From Mycetocola miduiensis (GTDB taxonomy: Bacteria > Actinomycetota > Actinomycetes > Actinomycetales > Microbacteriaceae), in assembly GCF_900115155.1 (NCBI RefSeq), contig NZ_FOVM01000004.1:62001-126000 (forward strand): a stretch of 64,000 nt of DNA, written 5' to 3'. The notes below the pieces were generated by a model that saw only the letters and a list, made by a program, of their open reading frames with translations, was not told the origin of the DNA and ran no database searches. Each line of letters begins with the position of its first letter. The stretch's first letter is position 1. The position numbers and the translations under genes were made by a program. Positions 24,530-33,092 of this stretch are shown piece after piece.

Positions 24530-25453
24530 CTAGCTCCAGCGTTTGTTGACCCAGCGCTCAAACAGCCCGACGAGCGAATCGGTGAGCTTACCGAGCAGTG
24601 CGAGCAGCACGATGGCGAGGAAGATCCGGTCGAGGCGACCGTTGTTCTGCGAGTCGCTCAGCAGGAAGCCCAGGCCCATCGACGCACCCAGTAGCTCAGC
24701 TGCCACAAGGAACAGCCAGGCCTGCGCAAGAGCGAGGCGCAGGCCGGAGACCACCGACGGCAGCACGGCAGGCAACTGCACCGTGGTGAAGAGCCGGGCA
24801 CCGTTCAGGCCGAAGGCACGGCCCGCTTCGACGAGCTGCCGGTCGACGTGCCGCAGTGCGGCGGAGACGGTGGTGTAGACGGGGAAGAAGGCACCGATGG
24901 CGATGAGGGTGATCTTCGATTCCTCGCCGTACTTCAACCAGATGATGAGCAGGGGCACCCATGCGAGCGACGGAACCGCCCGAATAGCGCCGAGGCTGGG
25001 GGCGAGCAGGATGTCGCCGAGCCGGGACAGCCCGACGATCGCGCCGAACAACAGGCCGAGGATGGCGCCGATGCTGAACCCGATCAGCACGCGCTGGGTG
25101 GAGATGGCGGTGAATTGCCCGAGCTGGCCGCGCTGGACCAGGTCGACGGCCGCCTCCCACACCATCGCAGGGGACGGCAGTTGCGAAACGGGTACGAGCT
25201 CCAGTGTGGTGACAAGCTGCCAGACGACGAGCGCGATCACCGGAAGAATGGCGCCACCGACGATAACAAACCAGGTGCGGCGGGTGAGCGGCCGGCGGCC
25301 GGCGGCGGCCCTGCCGACTGCTTTGTCTGCTGCCTTGTCGGCGGCACGGGAACGAGCAGCCACCTCGGGGCGAGGCTCAACCGCGACGGGAAGGCCGGCC
25401 GCGGATGCCTGTCGCACCTGTTCGCTCGTCGTCAGGTTATCGTTGGGGCTCAT
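24530..25453 (-). CDS. ssuC: ABC transporter permease, SsuC/TauC type
   Basis: A 307-residue BPD-type permease with about six membrane helices from residue 60. The conserved cytoplasmic EAA-like loop is QLVEAGRAFGLNGARLFTTVQLP. It forms one importer with the substrate-binding protein and ATPase encoded upstream in the same direction (order ssuB-ssuA-ssuC). The first 55 residues are hydrophilic with two KAADKA-type repeats. A stem-loop separates it from the binding-protein gene. Aliphatic sulfonate uptake is the family's usual function, but taurine or nitrate-like uptake cannot be excluded. Confidence 0.88.
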   Translation of the reverse strand: MSPNDNLTTSEQVRQASAAGLPVAVEPRPEVAARSRAADKAADKAVGRAAAGRRPLTRRTWFVIVGGAILPVIALVVWQLVTTLELVPVSQLPSPAMVWEAAVDLVQRGQLGQFTAISTQRVLIGFSIGAILGLLFGAIVGLSRLGDILLAPSLGAIRAVPSLAWVPLLIIWLKYGEESKITLIAIGAFFPVYTTVSAALRHVDRQLVEAGRAFGLNGARLFTTVQLPAVLPSVVSGLRLALAQAWLFLVAAELLGASMGLGFLLSDSQNNGRLDRIFLAIVLLALLGKLTDSLVGLFERWVNKRWS

Positions 25454-25477
25454 GCTCGGTCCTCTTACAAATGGGGC

Positions 25478-25506
25478 GGCGGGGATCCGGTTATCGGATC
25501 CCCGCC
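25478..25506 (-). promoter_or_regulatory. Intercistronic stem-loop between ssuA and ssuC genes
   Basis: GGCGGGGATCCG and CGGATCCCCGCC pair in a perfect 12-bp stem with a 5-nt loop, just upstream of the permease gene and just past the binding-protein stop. It has no U-tract on the minus strand, so it is more likely an mRNA-stabilising or partial-attenuation element that lowers permease output relative to the binding protein. Confidence 0.65.
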
Positions 25507-25512
25507 GGGCGA

Positions 25513-26556
25513 TTAGCCGATCGCGTCAGCGTCGGCCTTCTTCGCGAATGTGTCGATGATGATGGTGTCGAGCGCCTCATCGACCGCATCCTGCGACGTG
25601 ACGTCGCCGGTCTCGACGAAGATCGGGCCGATGATCTTGAGCACGTCGCGCTGTGCGCTGCCCGGGATCGGGTCGACGTCGAGGTTGGAGCGCTCGGTGA
25701 TCACCTTGGTGGCGACCTCGGGGTCGAGACCGGCGACATCTCCGAGGATCTTCGCCGTCTCGTCCGGGTTCTCTGCGGCCCAGGCGCGGGCGTGCTCGTA
25801 CGCGTTCACGACGGTCTGGGCGAGGTCGGGCTTCTCTTCGAGGAAGGACTCGGTCGCGTTGAGGAAGCCGTAGCTGTTGAAGTCGACGTTGCGGTAGATC
25901 AGCTTCGCGCCGGCCTGCTCAGCGCCGGCCATGATCGGGTCAAGGCCCGACCAGGCATCGACTGAGCCGTTCTGGAGCGCAGCCCAGCCGTCGGCGTGCT
26001 GGAGGTTCTCGATCGTCACGTCGCTCTGGCTGAGCCCGGCCTCTTCGAGTGCCTGCAGCAGGAAGAAGTACGGGTCGGTGCCCTTGGTCGCAGCGATCTT
26101 CTTGCCCTTGAGGTCGGCGACATCGGTGATGGACGAGTCCGGGCCGACGACGAGGGCCGACCATTCGGGCTGTGAGTACAGGTCGATGACCTGAATCGGC
26201 GAGCCGTTCGCACGGGCGAGCAGTGCTGCGGAGCCCGCGGTCGATCCGACGTCGACGGCGTTCGCGCGGAGGGCCTCGTTGGCCTTGTTCGAGCCGGCCG
26301 ACTGGATCCAGTTGACGGTGACATCCTGGTCGGCGAGAGCCTCCTCGAGCCAGCCTTTCTCCTTGATGACGAGGGAGAGCGGGTTGTACGTGGCGAAGTC
26401 GATGTTCAGTTCGCCACCGGTGGTGACGATCTCGCCAGCGGAGTCGGTGGTGGACTCCGACGACCCTGCGGAGTTCTCACCTGCGACGCAACCGGTCAGG
26501 AGAAGGGCGGCAGCGCCGGCGACGAGCGCCGCGGCTGAGAGGCGTTTGCGAATCAT
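25513..26556 (-). CDS. ssuA: Aliphatic sulfonate-type ABC substrate-binding lipoprotein
   Basis: A 347-residue lipoprotein with signal peptide and lipobox LLLTGC (Cys about residue 22). The rest is a type II periplasmic-binding fold: NIDFATYNPLSLVIKEKGWLEE at the start, DVGSTAGSAALLARANG, and GKKIAATKGTDPYFFLLQAL, the usual SsuA/TauA/NMT1 pattern. It binds the substrate outside the membrane and delivers it to the permease. AAGGA precedes ATG 26556. It is the middle gene of the ssuBAC set. Substrate class sulfonate or related. Confidence 0.85.
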   Translation of the reverse strand: MIRKRLSAAALVAGAAALLLTGCVAGENSAGSSESTTDSAGEIVTTGGELNIDFATYNPLSLVIKEKGWLEEALADQDVTVNWIQSAGSNKANEALRANAVDVGSTAGSAALLARANGSPIQVIDLYSQPEWSALVVGPDSSITDVADLKGKKIAATKGTDPYFFLLQALEEAGLSQSDVTIENLQHADGWAALQNGSVDAWSGLDPIMAGAEQAGAKLIYRNVDFNSYGFLNATESFLEEKPDLAQTVVNAYEHARAWAAENPDETAKILGDVAGLDPEVATKVITERSNLDVDPIPGSAQRDVLKIIGPIFVETGDVTSQDAVDEALDTIIIDTFAKKADADAIG

Positions 26557-26610
26557 GAAAGTCCTTCTGCTGGATGGCTGAATGCTGTTGTGCTGTGGTG
26601 CTGGGTGCTT

Positions 26611-27495
26611 TTAGTACGGGAAGTGCGGAATAGCGGTCGTCGACTCGATGCCCCTGGCCTGACCGTGCCGGTCGATGCCGAGCCCATCGAGGAGACGGGC
26701 GCGCAACTCGGCGAGCTCCGCCGAACCACGGTCGCGGGGGCGTGTGCCTGGCACGACGATCTCCTGCGCGATCGTCGACCCGTCTACCCCGTCCTGGCGG
26801 CCGAGCAGGATGATCCGGTCGGCGAGCTGGAGGGCCTCGTCGACGTCGTGGGTCACGAGCAGAACGGTTGTCGGGGCGGCGGCGTGAACGTCGAGGAGCA
26901 GGTCCTGCATCTTGAGCCGGGTGAGCGCGTCGAGCGCACCGAACGGCTCGTCGAGGAGCAGCACTCCCGGGTTGCGTGCGAGTGCACGAGCGAGGGATGC
27001 CCGCTGCGCCATTCCGCCGGAAATCTCTCGCGGTCGGTGGCCGGCGAAGTCGCCGAGGCCGACGAGGTCGATCAGTCGAGCGACCCGGGCGGCGCCATCC
27101 GCTTTGGAGGTTCCGCGGGGCAGGCCGAGCGCGACGTTCTCGGTGACGCTGCGCCAGGGCAGGAGGCGGGGCTCCTGGAAGCCGACGGCCGTGCGTGAAT
27201 CGAAGTCGGTGACGGGGGAGCCGTCGATGAGGACCCGGCCGGCGGAGGCGGCGTCAAGGCCACCCGCGATGCGCAGGAGGGTCGACTTTCCGCAGCCGCT
27301 CGTGCCGAGGATCGCCACGACTTCGCCGGGCTTCACCGAGATCGACACGTCGCGGAGGACGGTGCGTGAGGCGCCGCGTTCGCTGGGGAAGGACCGCCCG
27401 ACCGACGCGAATTCAACCGCGCACGGAGCATCCGCCGGCCGAGACACAGCCGAGGTGCTGCCGGCGGGGGCCGGTGCGGTGCTGGTGGATGGCAT
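26611..27495 (-). CDS. ssuB: ABC transporter ATPase, SsuB type
   Basis: A 294-residue ATP-binding subunit. Walker A is GTSGCGKST, the Q-loop is GFQEPRLLPW, the signature is ISGGMAQRASLARAL, Walker B is LLLDEPFGALD and the switch His is in VTHDVDEA. The QEPRLLPW motif is typical of SsuB/TauB/NrtD. GGAAG precedes ATG 27495; the frame continues upstream but that part does not look coding. It is the first gene of the ssuBAC set, divergent from corA. Confidence 0.87.
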   Translation of the reverse strand: MPSTSTAPAPAGSTSAVSRPADAPCAVEFASVGRSFPSERGASRTVLRDVSISVKPGEVVAILGTSGCGKSTLLRIAGGLDAASAGRVLIDGSPVTDFDSRTAVGFQEPRLLPWRSVTENVALGLPRGTSKADGAARVARLIDLVGLGDFAGHRPREISGGMAQRASLARALARNPGVLLLDEPFGALDALTRLKMQDLLLDVHAAAPTTVLLVTHDVDEALQLADRIILLGRQDGVDGSTIAQEIVVPGTRPRDRGSAELAELRARLLDGLGIDRHGQARGIESTTAIPHFPY

Positions 27496-27626
27496 ACGGA
27501 ACTTCCGAGGGATGAGAGAGCGGGTTGCTACCACGGTACTGACGCGCTTGCGACGGTGCCCACCGAGCCGAAACACTGTGTAACACTTGCGGGCACAGCA
27601 CGTGCAGCCAGAAAAGGGAGCAGGTC

Positions 27627-28643
27627 ATGGTCGTCATCGACAATGCGGTGTACGTCCGCGGAGAACGCGTGGCCAGCCCGCCGAGCCTCGACGACACCTA
27701 CGAGGTGCTGCATGAGAAACACGGAATGGCGTGGATCGGACTGTACCGCCCGGACGAAGCGGAAATGCACTCGGTCGCCGCAGAATTCGGCCTGCACGAG
27801 CTCATGATCGAAGACGCCCTCCGCGGTCACCAGCGGCCGAAGATTGAACGGTACGGCGACACCCTCCTCGCCGTGTTCAAAGCCGCCCGCTACGTCGACG
27901 CCGACGAACGCGTCGAGTTCGGTGAGGTCCACATCATCCTCGGCCCCGATTTCGCGATCACCGTGCGGCACTCAGAGACGCCCAACATCGGCATCATCCG
28001 CAAACGGCTCGAGGGCAATGCCAAGCTGCTTGCGCGGGGACCCGAAGCGGTGCTCTACGCGGTGCTCGACGAGATCGTCGACGGCTACGCCCCCGTCATC
28101 GCGGGACTGCAGAACGACATCGATGAGATCGACGACGCCCTGTTCACCGAAGGCAAGGAGTCCTCCAAACGCATCTACGCCCTCAGCCGCGAGGTGATCG
28201 AGTTCCAGCGGGCGACGAAACCCCTCGTCGGTATTTTCGACGCGCTCACAGCCGGTTTCGACAAATACGACGTCGACGTCGAACTCCGCCGCCACCTGCG
28301 TGACGTCCACGACCACGTCCTCCGGGTGATCGAACGAGCGGATGCCTTCCGTGCGGTCCTCCAGAACGCCCTCACGGTGAACAGCGCCCTCGTCGGGCAG
28401 CGGCAGAACGAGGAGACCCGGCGCCTGTCCGAAGCCAGCTATGCGCAGAGTGAGCAGGTGAAGAAGATCTCCAGCTGGGCGGCGATCCTGTTCGCACCGA
28501 CGCTCATCGGAACGATCTACGGCATGAATTTCCGCCACATGCCCGAGCTCCGCTGGCAGTTCGGCTACCCGTTCGCCGTTCTGCTCATGGTCGGGATGGG
28601 CGCCGCGTTGTACCTCGTCTTCAAGAAGAACAAATGGCTGTGA
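27627..28643 (+). CDS. corA: CorA-type magnesium/cobalt channel
   Basis: A 338-residue CorA protein: a soluble N-terminal funnel and long stalk helix to about residue 270, then two membrane helices. The GMN selectivity signature is at about residues 299-301 (YGMNFRHMPEL). The short C-terminus ends in a basic KKNKW segment. It forms pentameric Mg2+ uptake channels. AAAGGGAG precedes ATG 27627. Its last 10 nt overlap the photolyase gene, so the two are probably transcribed together. Confidence 0.93.
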   Translation: MVVIDNAVYVRGERVASPPSLDDTYEVLHEKHGMAWIGLYRPDEAEMHSVAAEFGLHELMIEDALRGHQRPKIERYGDTLLAVFKAARYVDADERVEFGEVHIILGPDFAITVRHSETPNIGIIRKRLEGNAKLLARGPEAVLYAVLDEIVDGYAPVIAGLQNDIDEIDDALFTEGKESSKRIYALSREVIEFQRATKPLVGIFDALTAGFDKYDVDVELRRHLRDVHDHVLRVIERADAFRAVLQNALTVNSALVGQRQNEETRRLSEASYAQSEQVKKISSWAAILFAPTLIGTIYGMNFRHMPELRWQFGYPFAVLLMVGMGAALYLVFKKNKWL

Positions 28644-30025
28644 CACCGTCCGTCGTCTGGTTTCGCGACGACCTGAGGCTCGACGACAACCCCGCGCTGA
28701 TGACAGCGGTGCGCCGTGGGGATCCAGTCGTCGCCGTCTACATCCTCGATGAGGAGTCGGCCGGCATCCGCCCGTTCGGCGGGGCCGCGAAATGGTGGCT
28801 GCATGAGAGCCTCACGTCGCTTGCGAGCGGGCTGGACGGTCTCGGCGCGCGGCTGGTCCTCCGCCGTGGACCCGCCGAACAGGTTCTGCCCTCGCTCGTC
28901 GCGGAGATCGGCGCCAGTGCGGTGTACTGGAACCGGCGTTACGGGGCTGCCGAGCGCGCGGTCGACGCCCGGTTGAAAACCCGGCTACGCGACGAAGGCA
29001 TCGACGTGGCGAGTTTCGCCGCGTCACTTCTCTACGAGCCGTGGACGATCGCCACCGGTCAGGGTACGCCGTACTCCGTGTTCACCCCGTTCTGGCGGGC
29101 CTGCCAGGCGTCGTCGCCGCCACGGGCGCCGCTGGATGCTCCGACCGCGGTCGACGGCTGGGCCGGGCAGGTTGCGTCCGACGACCTCACCGGGTGGGCG
29201 CTCCTGCCGACACGGCCGGACTGGGCAGGTGGCCTCCGGGATGCGTGGTCGCCTGGTGAAGCATCCGCCCACCGGCTGCTCGAGGAGTTCCTCACCGAGA
29301 AACTCGACAACTACGCCGGCGACCGTGACGTGCCAGCCGAGTCGGCCACGTCAGGGCTGTCCCCGCACCTGCGCTGGGGTGAGATCAGCCCGTACCGCGT
29401 TTTGCATGAGACCGACGAGGCGCGGCGCGGTGCCACGGGGCGTACAGCCGAAGGCGCGTCGCGGTTCATCACGGAGCTCGGCTGGCGGGAATTCGCCTCG
29501 CACGTGCTCTTCGCCGCCCCTGAGCTCGCCACGGTCAACTGGCGCCGCGAGTTCGACGCGTTCCCGTGGCCTCCGCTCAACGAGGATGCGCTGCACGCGT
29601 GGCAACGCGGGCAAACCGGCATCCCGATCGTCGACGCCGGCATGCGGGAGCTGTGGCGCACCGGCGCGATGCACAACCGGGTGCGCATGATCGTCGGCTC
29701 GTTTCTCACCAAGAACCTGCTCATCGACTGGCGGCTCGGTGAGCAGTGGTTCTGGGACACCCTCGTCGACGCCGACGCGTCGAGCAACGCGTTCAACTGG
29801 CAGTGGATCGCCGGATCGGGGGCGGACGCCGCGCCCTATTTTCGCGTCTTCAACCCGGAGCTTCAGGCGAAGAAGTTCGACCCGCACGGCGAGTACATCC
29901 GGCAGAACGTTCCCGAATGGAAAACCGACGGCTACCCGGAGCCGATCGTCGACCTGGCTGCGAGCCGGCGGGCGGCGCTCGCGGCGTATGACGTGGTCAC
30001 CCGCTCGAAGCGGGCATCCGACTAG
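28634..30025 (+). CDS. phrB: Class I deoxyribodipyrimidine photolyase
   Basis: A 463-residue cryptochrome/photolyase family protein that repairs cyclobutane pyrimidine dimers using blue light, with an N-terminal antenna domain (VWFRDDLRLDDNPAL) and a C-terminal FAD domain. Landmarks are LSPHLRWGEISPYRVL, TGIPIVDAGMRELWRTGAMHNRVRM (the FAD-binding signature) and FNWQWIAGSGADAAPYFRVFNP. Length is typical. It overlaps corA by 10 bp. Its stop codon overlaps that of the convergent hydrolase gene within a CTAG. Confidence 0.93.
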   Translation: MAVTPSVVWFRDDLRLDDNPALMTAVRRGDPVVAVYILDEESAGIRPFGGAAKWWLHESLTSLASGLDGLGARLVLRRGPAEQVLPSLVAEIGASAVYWNRRYGAAERAVDARLKTRLRDEGIDVASFAASLLYEPWTIATGQGTPYSVFTPFWRACQASSPPRAPLDAPTAVDGWAGQVASDDLTGWALLPTRPDWAGGLRDAWSPGEASAHRLLEEFLTEKLDNYAGDRDVPAESATSGLSPHLRWGEISPYRVLHETDEARRGATGRTAEGASRFITELGWREFASHVLFAAPELATVNWRREFDAFPWPPLNEDALHAWQRGQTGIPIVDAGMRELWRTGAMHNRVRMIVGSFLTKNLLIDWRLGEQWFWDTLVDADASSNAFNWQWIAGSGADAAPYFRVFNPELQAKKFDPHGEYIRQNVPEWKTDGYPEPIVDLAASRRAALAAYDVVTRSKRASD

Positions 30026-30840
30026 AGCTTGTGTTCAGCCAGCCACGGCGAGAGCACGGCAAGGAACTGGTCGGGATGCTCCACGCTCGGCAGGTGGGCG
30101 GTATTCGGGAAGACGTGCCGGTCGGCGCCGGGGATCGTTGCGGCCAGGAACTCGAACTGCACGAGTGCCGGTGTGATGTCGAACTCGCCGACGGTGACTA
30201 ACGATGGAACCTCCAGGTCCACCACCCGGTCGTATGCGGGCGGTTCCAGTTCGTCGGCAGGGGTGTCCACTTCCGGCTGGTGACGGAGGTTCGCCCGGCC
30301 GAGCTCGTACGCGGTCCGCACGAAATCCGGGTTCAGGTCTTCTTCCTTCCGCAACGGACCGATCGCCCAGAGTCGCGTCTCGAGGTCGACCATCCGGGGG
30401 AAGTCCCGGTCCTCCCAGGCTTCGTCGAGTTCGGTGATGAGTGCTTCCTCCTCGTCGGTGAGTTCCACCTCAGGAAACCCGCTGGGGCCCGAACCGATGG
30501 TCACAAGTCCGGCGACGCGATCCGGCGACTCAACGGCGATGTCGAGGGCGATCCGTCCGCCGCGCGACGCCCCGACGAAAGTGGCGCGGGTGATGCCCAG
30601 GTGGTCGAGGATGGCGCGGGCGTCATCACGGTTCGAGAACCCGGATGCCTCGCAATCGGTTTGACCGAAACCACGGCAGTCGTAGCGGATGACGTAGTGG
30701 TCAGCGGCGAGGGTTTCGACGAGCGGATCCCACATTCGCGAGGTCGCGATGCCGGCGTGGAGAAGCAGAAGCGGTTCGCCTGAGGCGGGGCCTGCTGTCT
30801 CGTAGAAAAGCCGGGCTCCCGGCACGTCGACGTGGGGCAT
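30022..30840 (-). CDS. Alpha/beta hydrolase
   Basis: A 272-residue alpha/beta-hydrolase-fold enzyme. The oxyanion loop is LLLHAGIATSRMW, the nucleophile elbow is GASRGG (Ser), DITP is consistent with the acid, and the catalytic His is in NTAHLPSVEHPDQF. The HAG oxyanion loop and the NTAHLPSVE ending are like the PcaD/RsbQ group, but no specific substrate is indicated. The ATG at 30840 has TACCCT 6 nt upstream (leaderless-type). Convergent overlap with phrB (4 bp, CTAG). Confidence 0.85.
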   Translation of the reverse strand: MPHVDVPGARLFYETAGPASGEPLLLLHAGIATSRMWDPLVETLAADHYVIRYDCRGFGQTDCEASGFSNRDDARAILDHLGITRATFVGASRGGRIALDIAVESPDRVAGLVTIGSGPSGFPEVELTDEEEALITELDEAWEDRDFPRMVDLETRLWAIGPLRKEEDLNPDFVRTAYELGRANLRHQPEVDTPADELEPPAYDRVVDLEVPSLVTVGEFDITPALVQFEFLAATIPGADRHVFPNTAHLPSVEHPDQFLAVLSPWLAEHKL

Positions 30841-30928
30841 TCTTCGAGGGTAGCGACCGAGGCGTGACACAGCTAGAGCACGGAGCCAACTGGCATGAGC
30901 GCGTCCCGCGCCGTGAAAGGATGAACGG

Positions 30929-31849
30929 GTGTCTGGCGTCCTCACGGGTTTCGGCGTCATCGGCGCCATCATTGCCATCGGCTATATCGTCGGGCGCTCC
31001 GGCCTCCTCGGGCAGCACGCGCAACCGGTGATCGCCCGAACCGTCTTTTTCGTGCTCTCGCCGTTTCTGCTCTTCACCGTGCTCGCCGACGCCGAGGTCG
31101 AACGGTTGTTCTCGCCGCTTCTCGTGGTTTCGCTGCTGGCCGCGGTCGCGGCATTCGCCATGTTCCTCGTGGTCGCCGCGGTGTTCTGGCGCCGGAAGCT
31201 CCCCGAAGCCACCATCGGGGCTTTGTCCTCCGGCTATGTGAACGCCAACAACATCGGCATCCCCGTGTCGGTATACGTCCTCGGTGATGCCGCATACTCG
31301 GCACCCGTCGTGCTCCTCCAGTTGCTCGTGTTCGCCCCGATCGCGCTCACCCTCCTTGACATCGGAACCGGCGGGAAGACATCCGTCGGTCGCATCCTCC
31401 GCCAGCCGTTCCGGAACCCGATCATCATCGGATCGCTACTGGGTCTCGTGGTTTCGGTCACGGGTATCCACATCCCCGCGCCGGTGATGGAACCGTTCCG
31501 GCTGATCGGGGCGGCCGCCGTGCCGATGATGCTGATCAGTTACGGGATGTCGCTACACGGCACGCGGATCCTCGAACCGGGCGGCAGCAGGCGCGATGTC
31601 GTCCTCGCGACGGCGGTCAAGCTCGCGTTCATGCCCGTCGCGGCCTGGCTGATCGGCAAGTTCGGGTTCGGCATCACCGGCACCGAGCTCTTCGCCATCG
31701 TGGTGCTCGCCGGACTTCCAACCGCCCAGAACGTCTTCAACTACGCCCAACGGTACGACCGCGGCGTGCTGCTCGCGCGCGACACGGTCCTGCTGACGAC
31801 GGTCGGGTCGGTGGGTGTGCTGCTCGTCGCTTCGTTGCTGTTGCACTGA
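30929..31849 (+). CDS. AEC-family transporter (auxin efflux carrier type)
   Basis: A 306-residue membrane protein with about ten helices in two inverted halves, which is the AEC/PIN-like fold. Typical residues are SSGYVNANNIGIPVSVYVLG in the first half and GLPTAQNVFNYAQRY in the second, the two broken-helix motifs of the family. Bacterial members export or import malonate, malate or other weak acids. The GTG start at 30929 has AAGGAT 6 nt upstream. It is divergent from the hydrolase gene. The substrate is unknown. Confidence 0.87.
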   Translation: MSGVLTGFGVIGAIIAIGYIVGRSGLLGQHAQPVIARTVFFVLSPFLLFTVLADAEVERLFSPLLVVSLLAAVAAFAMFLVVAAVFWRRKLPEATIGALSSGYVNANNIGIPVSVYVLGDAAYSAPVVLLQLLVFAPIALTLLDIGTGGKTSVGRILRQPFRNPIIIGSLLGLVVSVTGIHIPAPVMEPFRLIGAAAVPMMLISYGMSLHGTRILEPGGSRRDVVLATAVKLAFMPVAAWLIGKFGFGITGTELFAIVVLAGLPTAQNVFNYAQRYDRGVLLARDTVLLTTVGSVGVLLVASLLLH

Positions 31850-31854
31850 GCGGA

Positions 31855-31945
31855 TCTCGATCTGCGGACTCGCTGCGCTTGGTTCCTGAGCAAGGCCGCC
31901 CGCGGCCGCGTCGAAGGGCGGTCGCTACTCGATCAGCGGATGCGG
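31855..31945. repeat. Degenerate actinobacterial intergenic repeat
   Basis: The segment has TCTCGATCTGCGG near its left end, TCGCTGCGCTTGGTTCCTGAGC in two parts in the middle, and TCGCTACTCGATCAGCGG at its right end. It resembles a dispersed element I know from Microbacteriaceae (TCTCGATACGCTCGC...CTACTCGATCAGCGG). Only one copy is in this window, so it is recognised by memory. Confidence 0.35.
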
Positions 31946-31962
31946 GCGCAACACCGCCACTC

Positions 31963-32008
31963 TTGACCCCGGCTACTAAACCGGTATAGCGTGACCTAAA
32001 CCGGTTAA
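31963..32008 (+). promoter_or_regulatory. Promoter with twin LacI-family operators
   Basis: A -35-like TTGACC (31963-31968) and a -10-like TATAGC (31985-31990) are separated by 16 nt. Two operator-like motifs, TAAACCGGTA (31977-31986) and TAAACCGGTTAA (31997-32008), overlap the spacer/-10 and the predicted start site. They lie exactly 20 bp apart, about two helical turns. The central CCGGT palindrome suits LacI-family binding. The regulator gene begins at 32034, so autorepression and control of the operon behind it are inferred. Confidence 0.7.
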
Positions 32009-32033
32009 GCCCGGATCTCGATGTGGAGGTGTC

Positions 32034-33083
32034 ATGGCGGAGCGCAAACCGACCATCACAGACGTTGCCCGCACCGCCGGCGTGAGCAAGGGCCTCGTGT
32101 CGTTCGCGCTCAACGACAAACCCGGGGTTTCACCCGAAACGCGCAAGCGCATCCTCGAAGTCGCCGGCGACCTCGGCTGGCGGCCCAGCCTCTCGGCCCG
32201 GTCGCTGTCGACGAGCACGTCATACGCCCTCGGCCTGGTCATCCGACGCAAACCCGAGGTCATCAGCGCCGATCCGTTCTTCCCGGCGTTCATCGCCGGT
32301 GTCGAATCTGTCCTCGCCGAAGAGGGGCGGGCCCTGGTGCTCAGCGTGGTCCCGGATGCCGCGGCCGAGTTGCGCAGTTACCGCACGCTCGCCGGGGACA
32401 GCCGTGTCGACGGCGTCTTCCTCACCGACCTCCGCAGCAACGACGCACGGTTCGGGTTGCTTGCCGAACTCCGGCTCCCTGCCGTCGCGCTCGGTCGCCC
32501 TGACCCCGCGGTCCCGTTCCCGTCGGTGCAGCTCGACGACACGCACGGTATCGCTCAAGCTGTCGCGCACCTTGCCGACCTGGGGCATTCCCGCATCGCC
32601 CATGTCGCGGGCGACCCGCACATGATGCACGGCGGGCGCCGACGTAGCTCGTTCAACGAGGCGATGCGCGAGGCAGGACTCGAGCCAGGTCTCATCGTTG
32701 AAACCGACTTCTCGGCCGCGTGCGGCGCGGACGCCACACGCATGCTCCTGGAGAAACGACGACCACCGACCGCGATCGTCTACGCCAACGACCCGATGGC
32801 CATAGCGGGGCTCGGCGTGGCGCAGCAGCGCGGCCTGCGGGTCCCCGCCGACCTCTCGATCACGGGGTTCGACGGCACGGACATCTCCGGATACGTCTTC
32901 CCGGCCCTCACAACCATCACGAGCGACCCGGTCGAGTGGGGACGGGTCGCCGCACGCACCCTCCTCCGGCTCATCGCCGAAGGCACCGCCGAAAGCGTCG
33001 AGCTCCCGCCGGCCGCCCTACTCGTCCGCGCCTCAACCGGCCCTCCACCATCCGACCGCGGCACCGTTGCCGCACACAGTTAG
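32034..33083 (+). CDS. LacI-family transcriptional regulator
   Basis: A 349-residue regulator. The N-terminal HTH with hinge helix is ITDVARTAGVSKGLVSFALN at about residues 8-27, and LSARSLST is the hinge helix. The C-terminal part is a periplasmic-binding-like effector domain. A GGAGG precedes ATG 32034. It heads a gene row running to 39341 with short gaps, and the twin operator upstream fits self-regulation. The effector is likely a sugar or oligosaccharide taken up by the ABC importer behind it; which one is not known. Confidence 0.92.
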   Translation: MAERKPTITDVARTAGVSKGLVSFALNDKPGVSPETRKRILEVAGDLGWRPSLSARSLSTSTSYALGLVIRRKPEVISADPFFPAFIAGVESVLAEEGRALVLSVVPDAAAELRSYRTLAGDSRVDGVFLTDLRSNDARFGLLAELRLPAVALGRPDPAVPFPSVQLDDTHGIAQAVAHLADLGHSRIAHVAGDPHMMHGGRRRSSFNEAMREAGLEPGLIVETDFSAACGADATRMLLEKRRPPTAIVYANDPMAIAGLGVAQQRGLRVPADLSITGFDGTDISGYVFPALTTITSDPVEWGRVAARTLLRLIAEGTAESVELPPAALLVRASTGPPPSDRGTVAAHS

Positions 33084-33092
33084 GAGAACACC

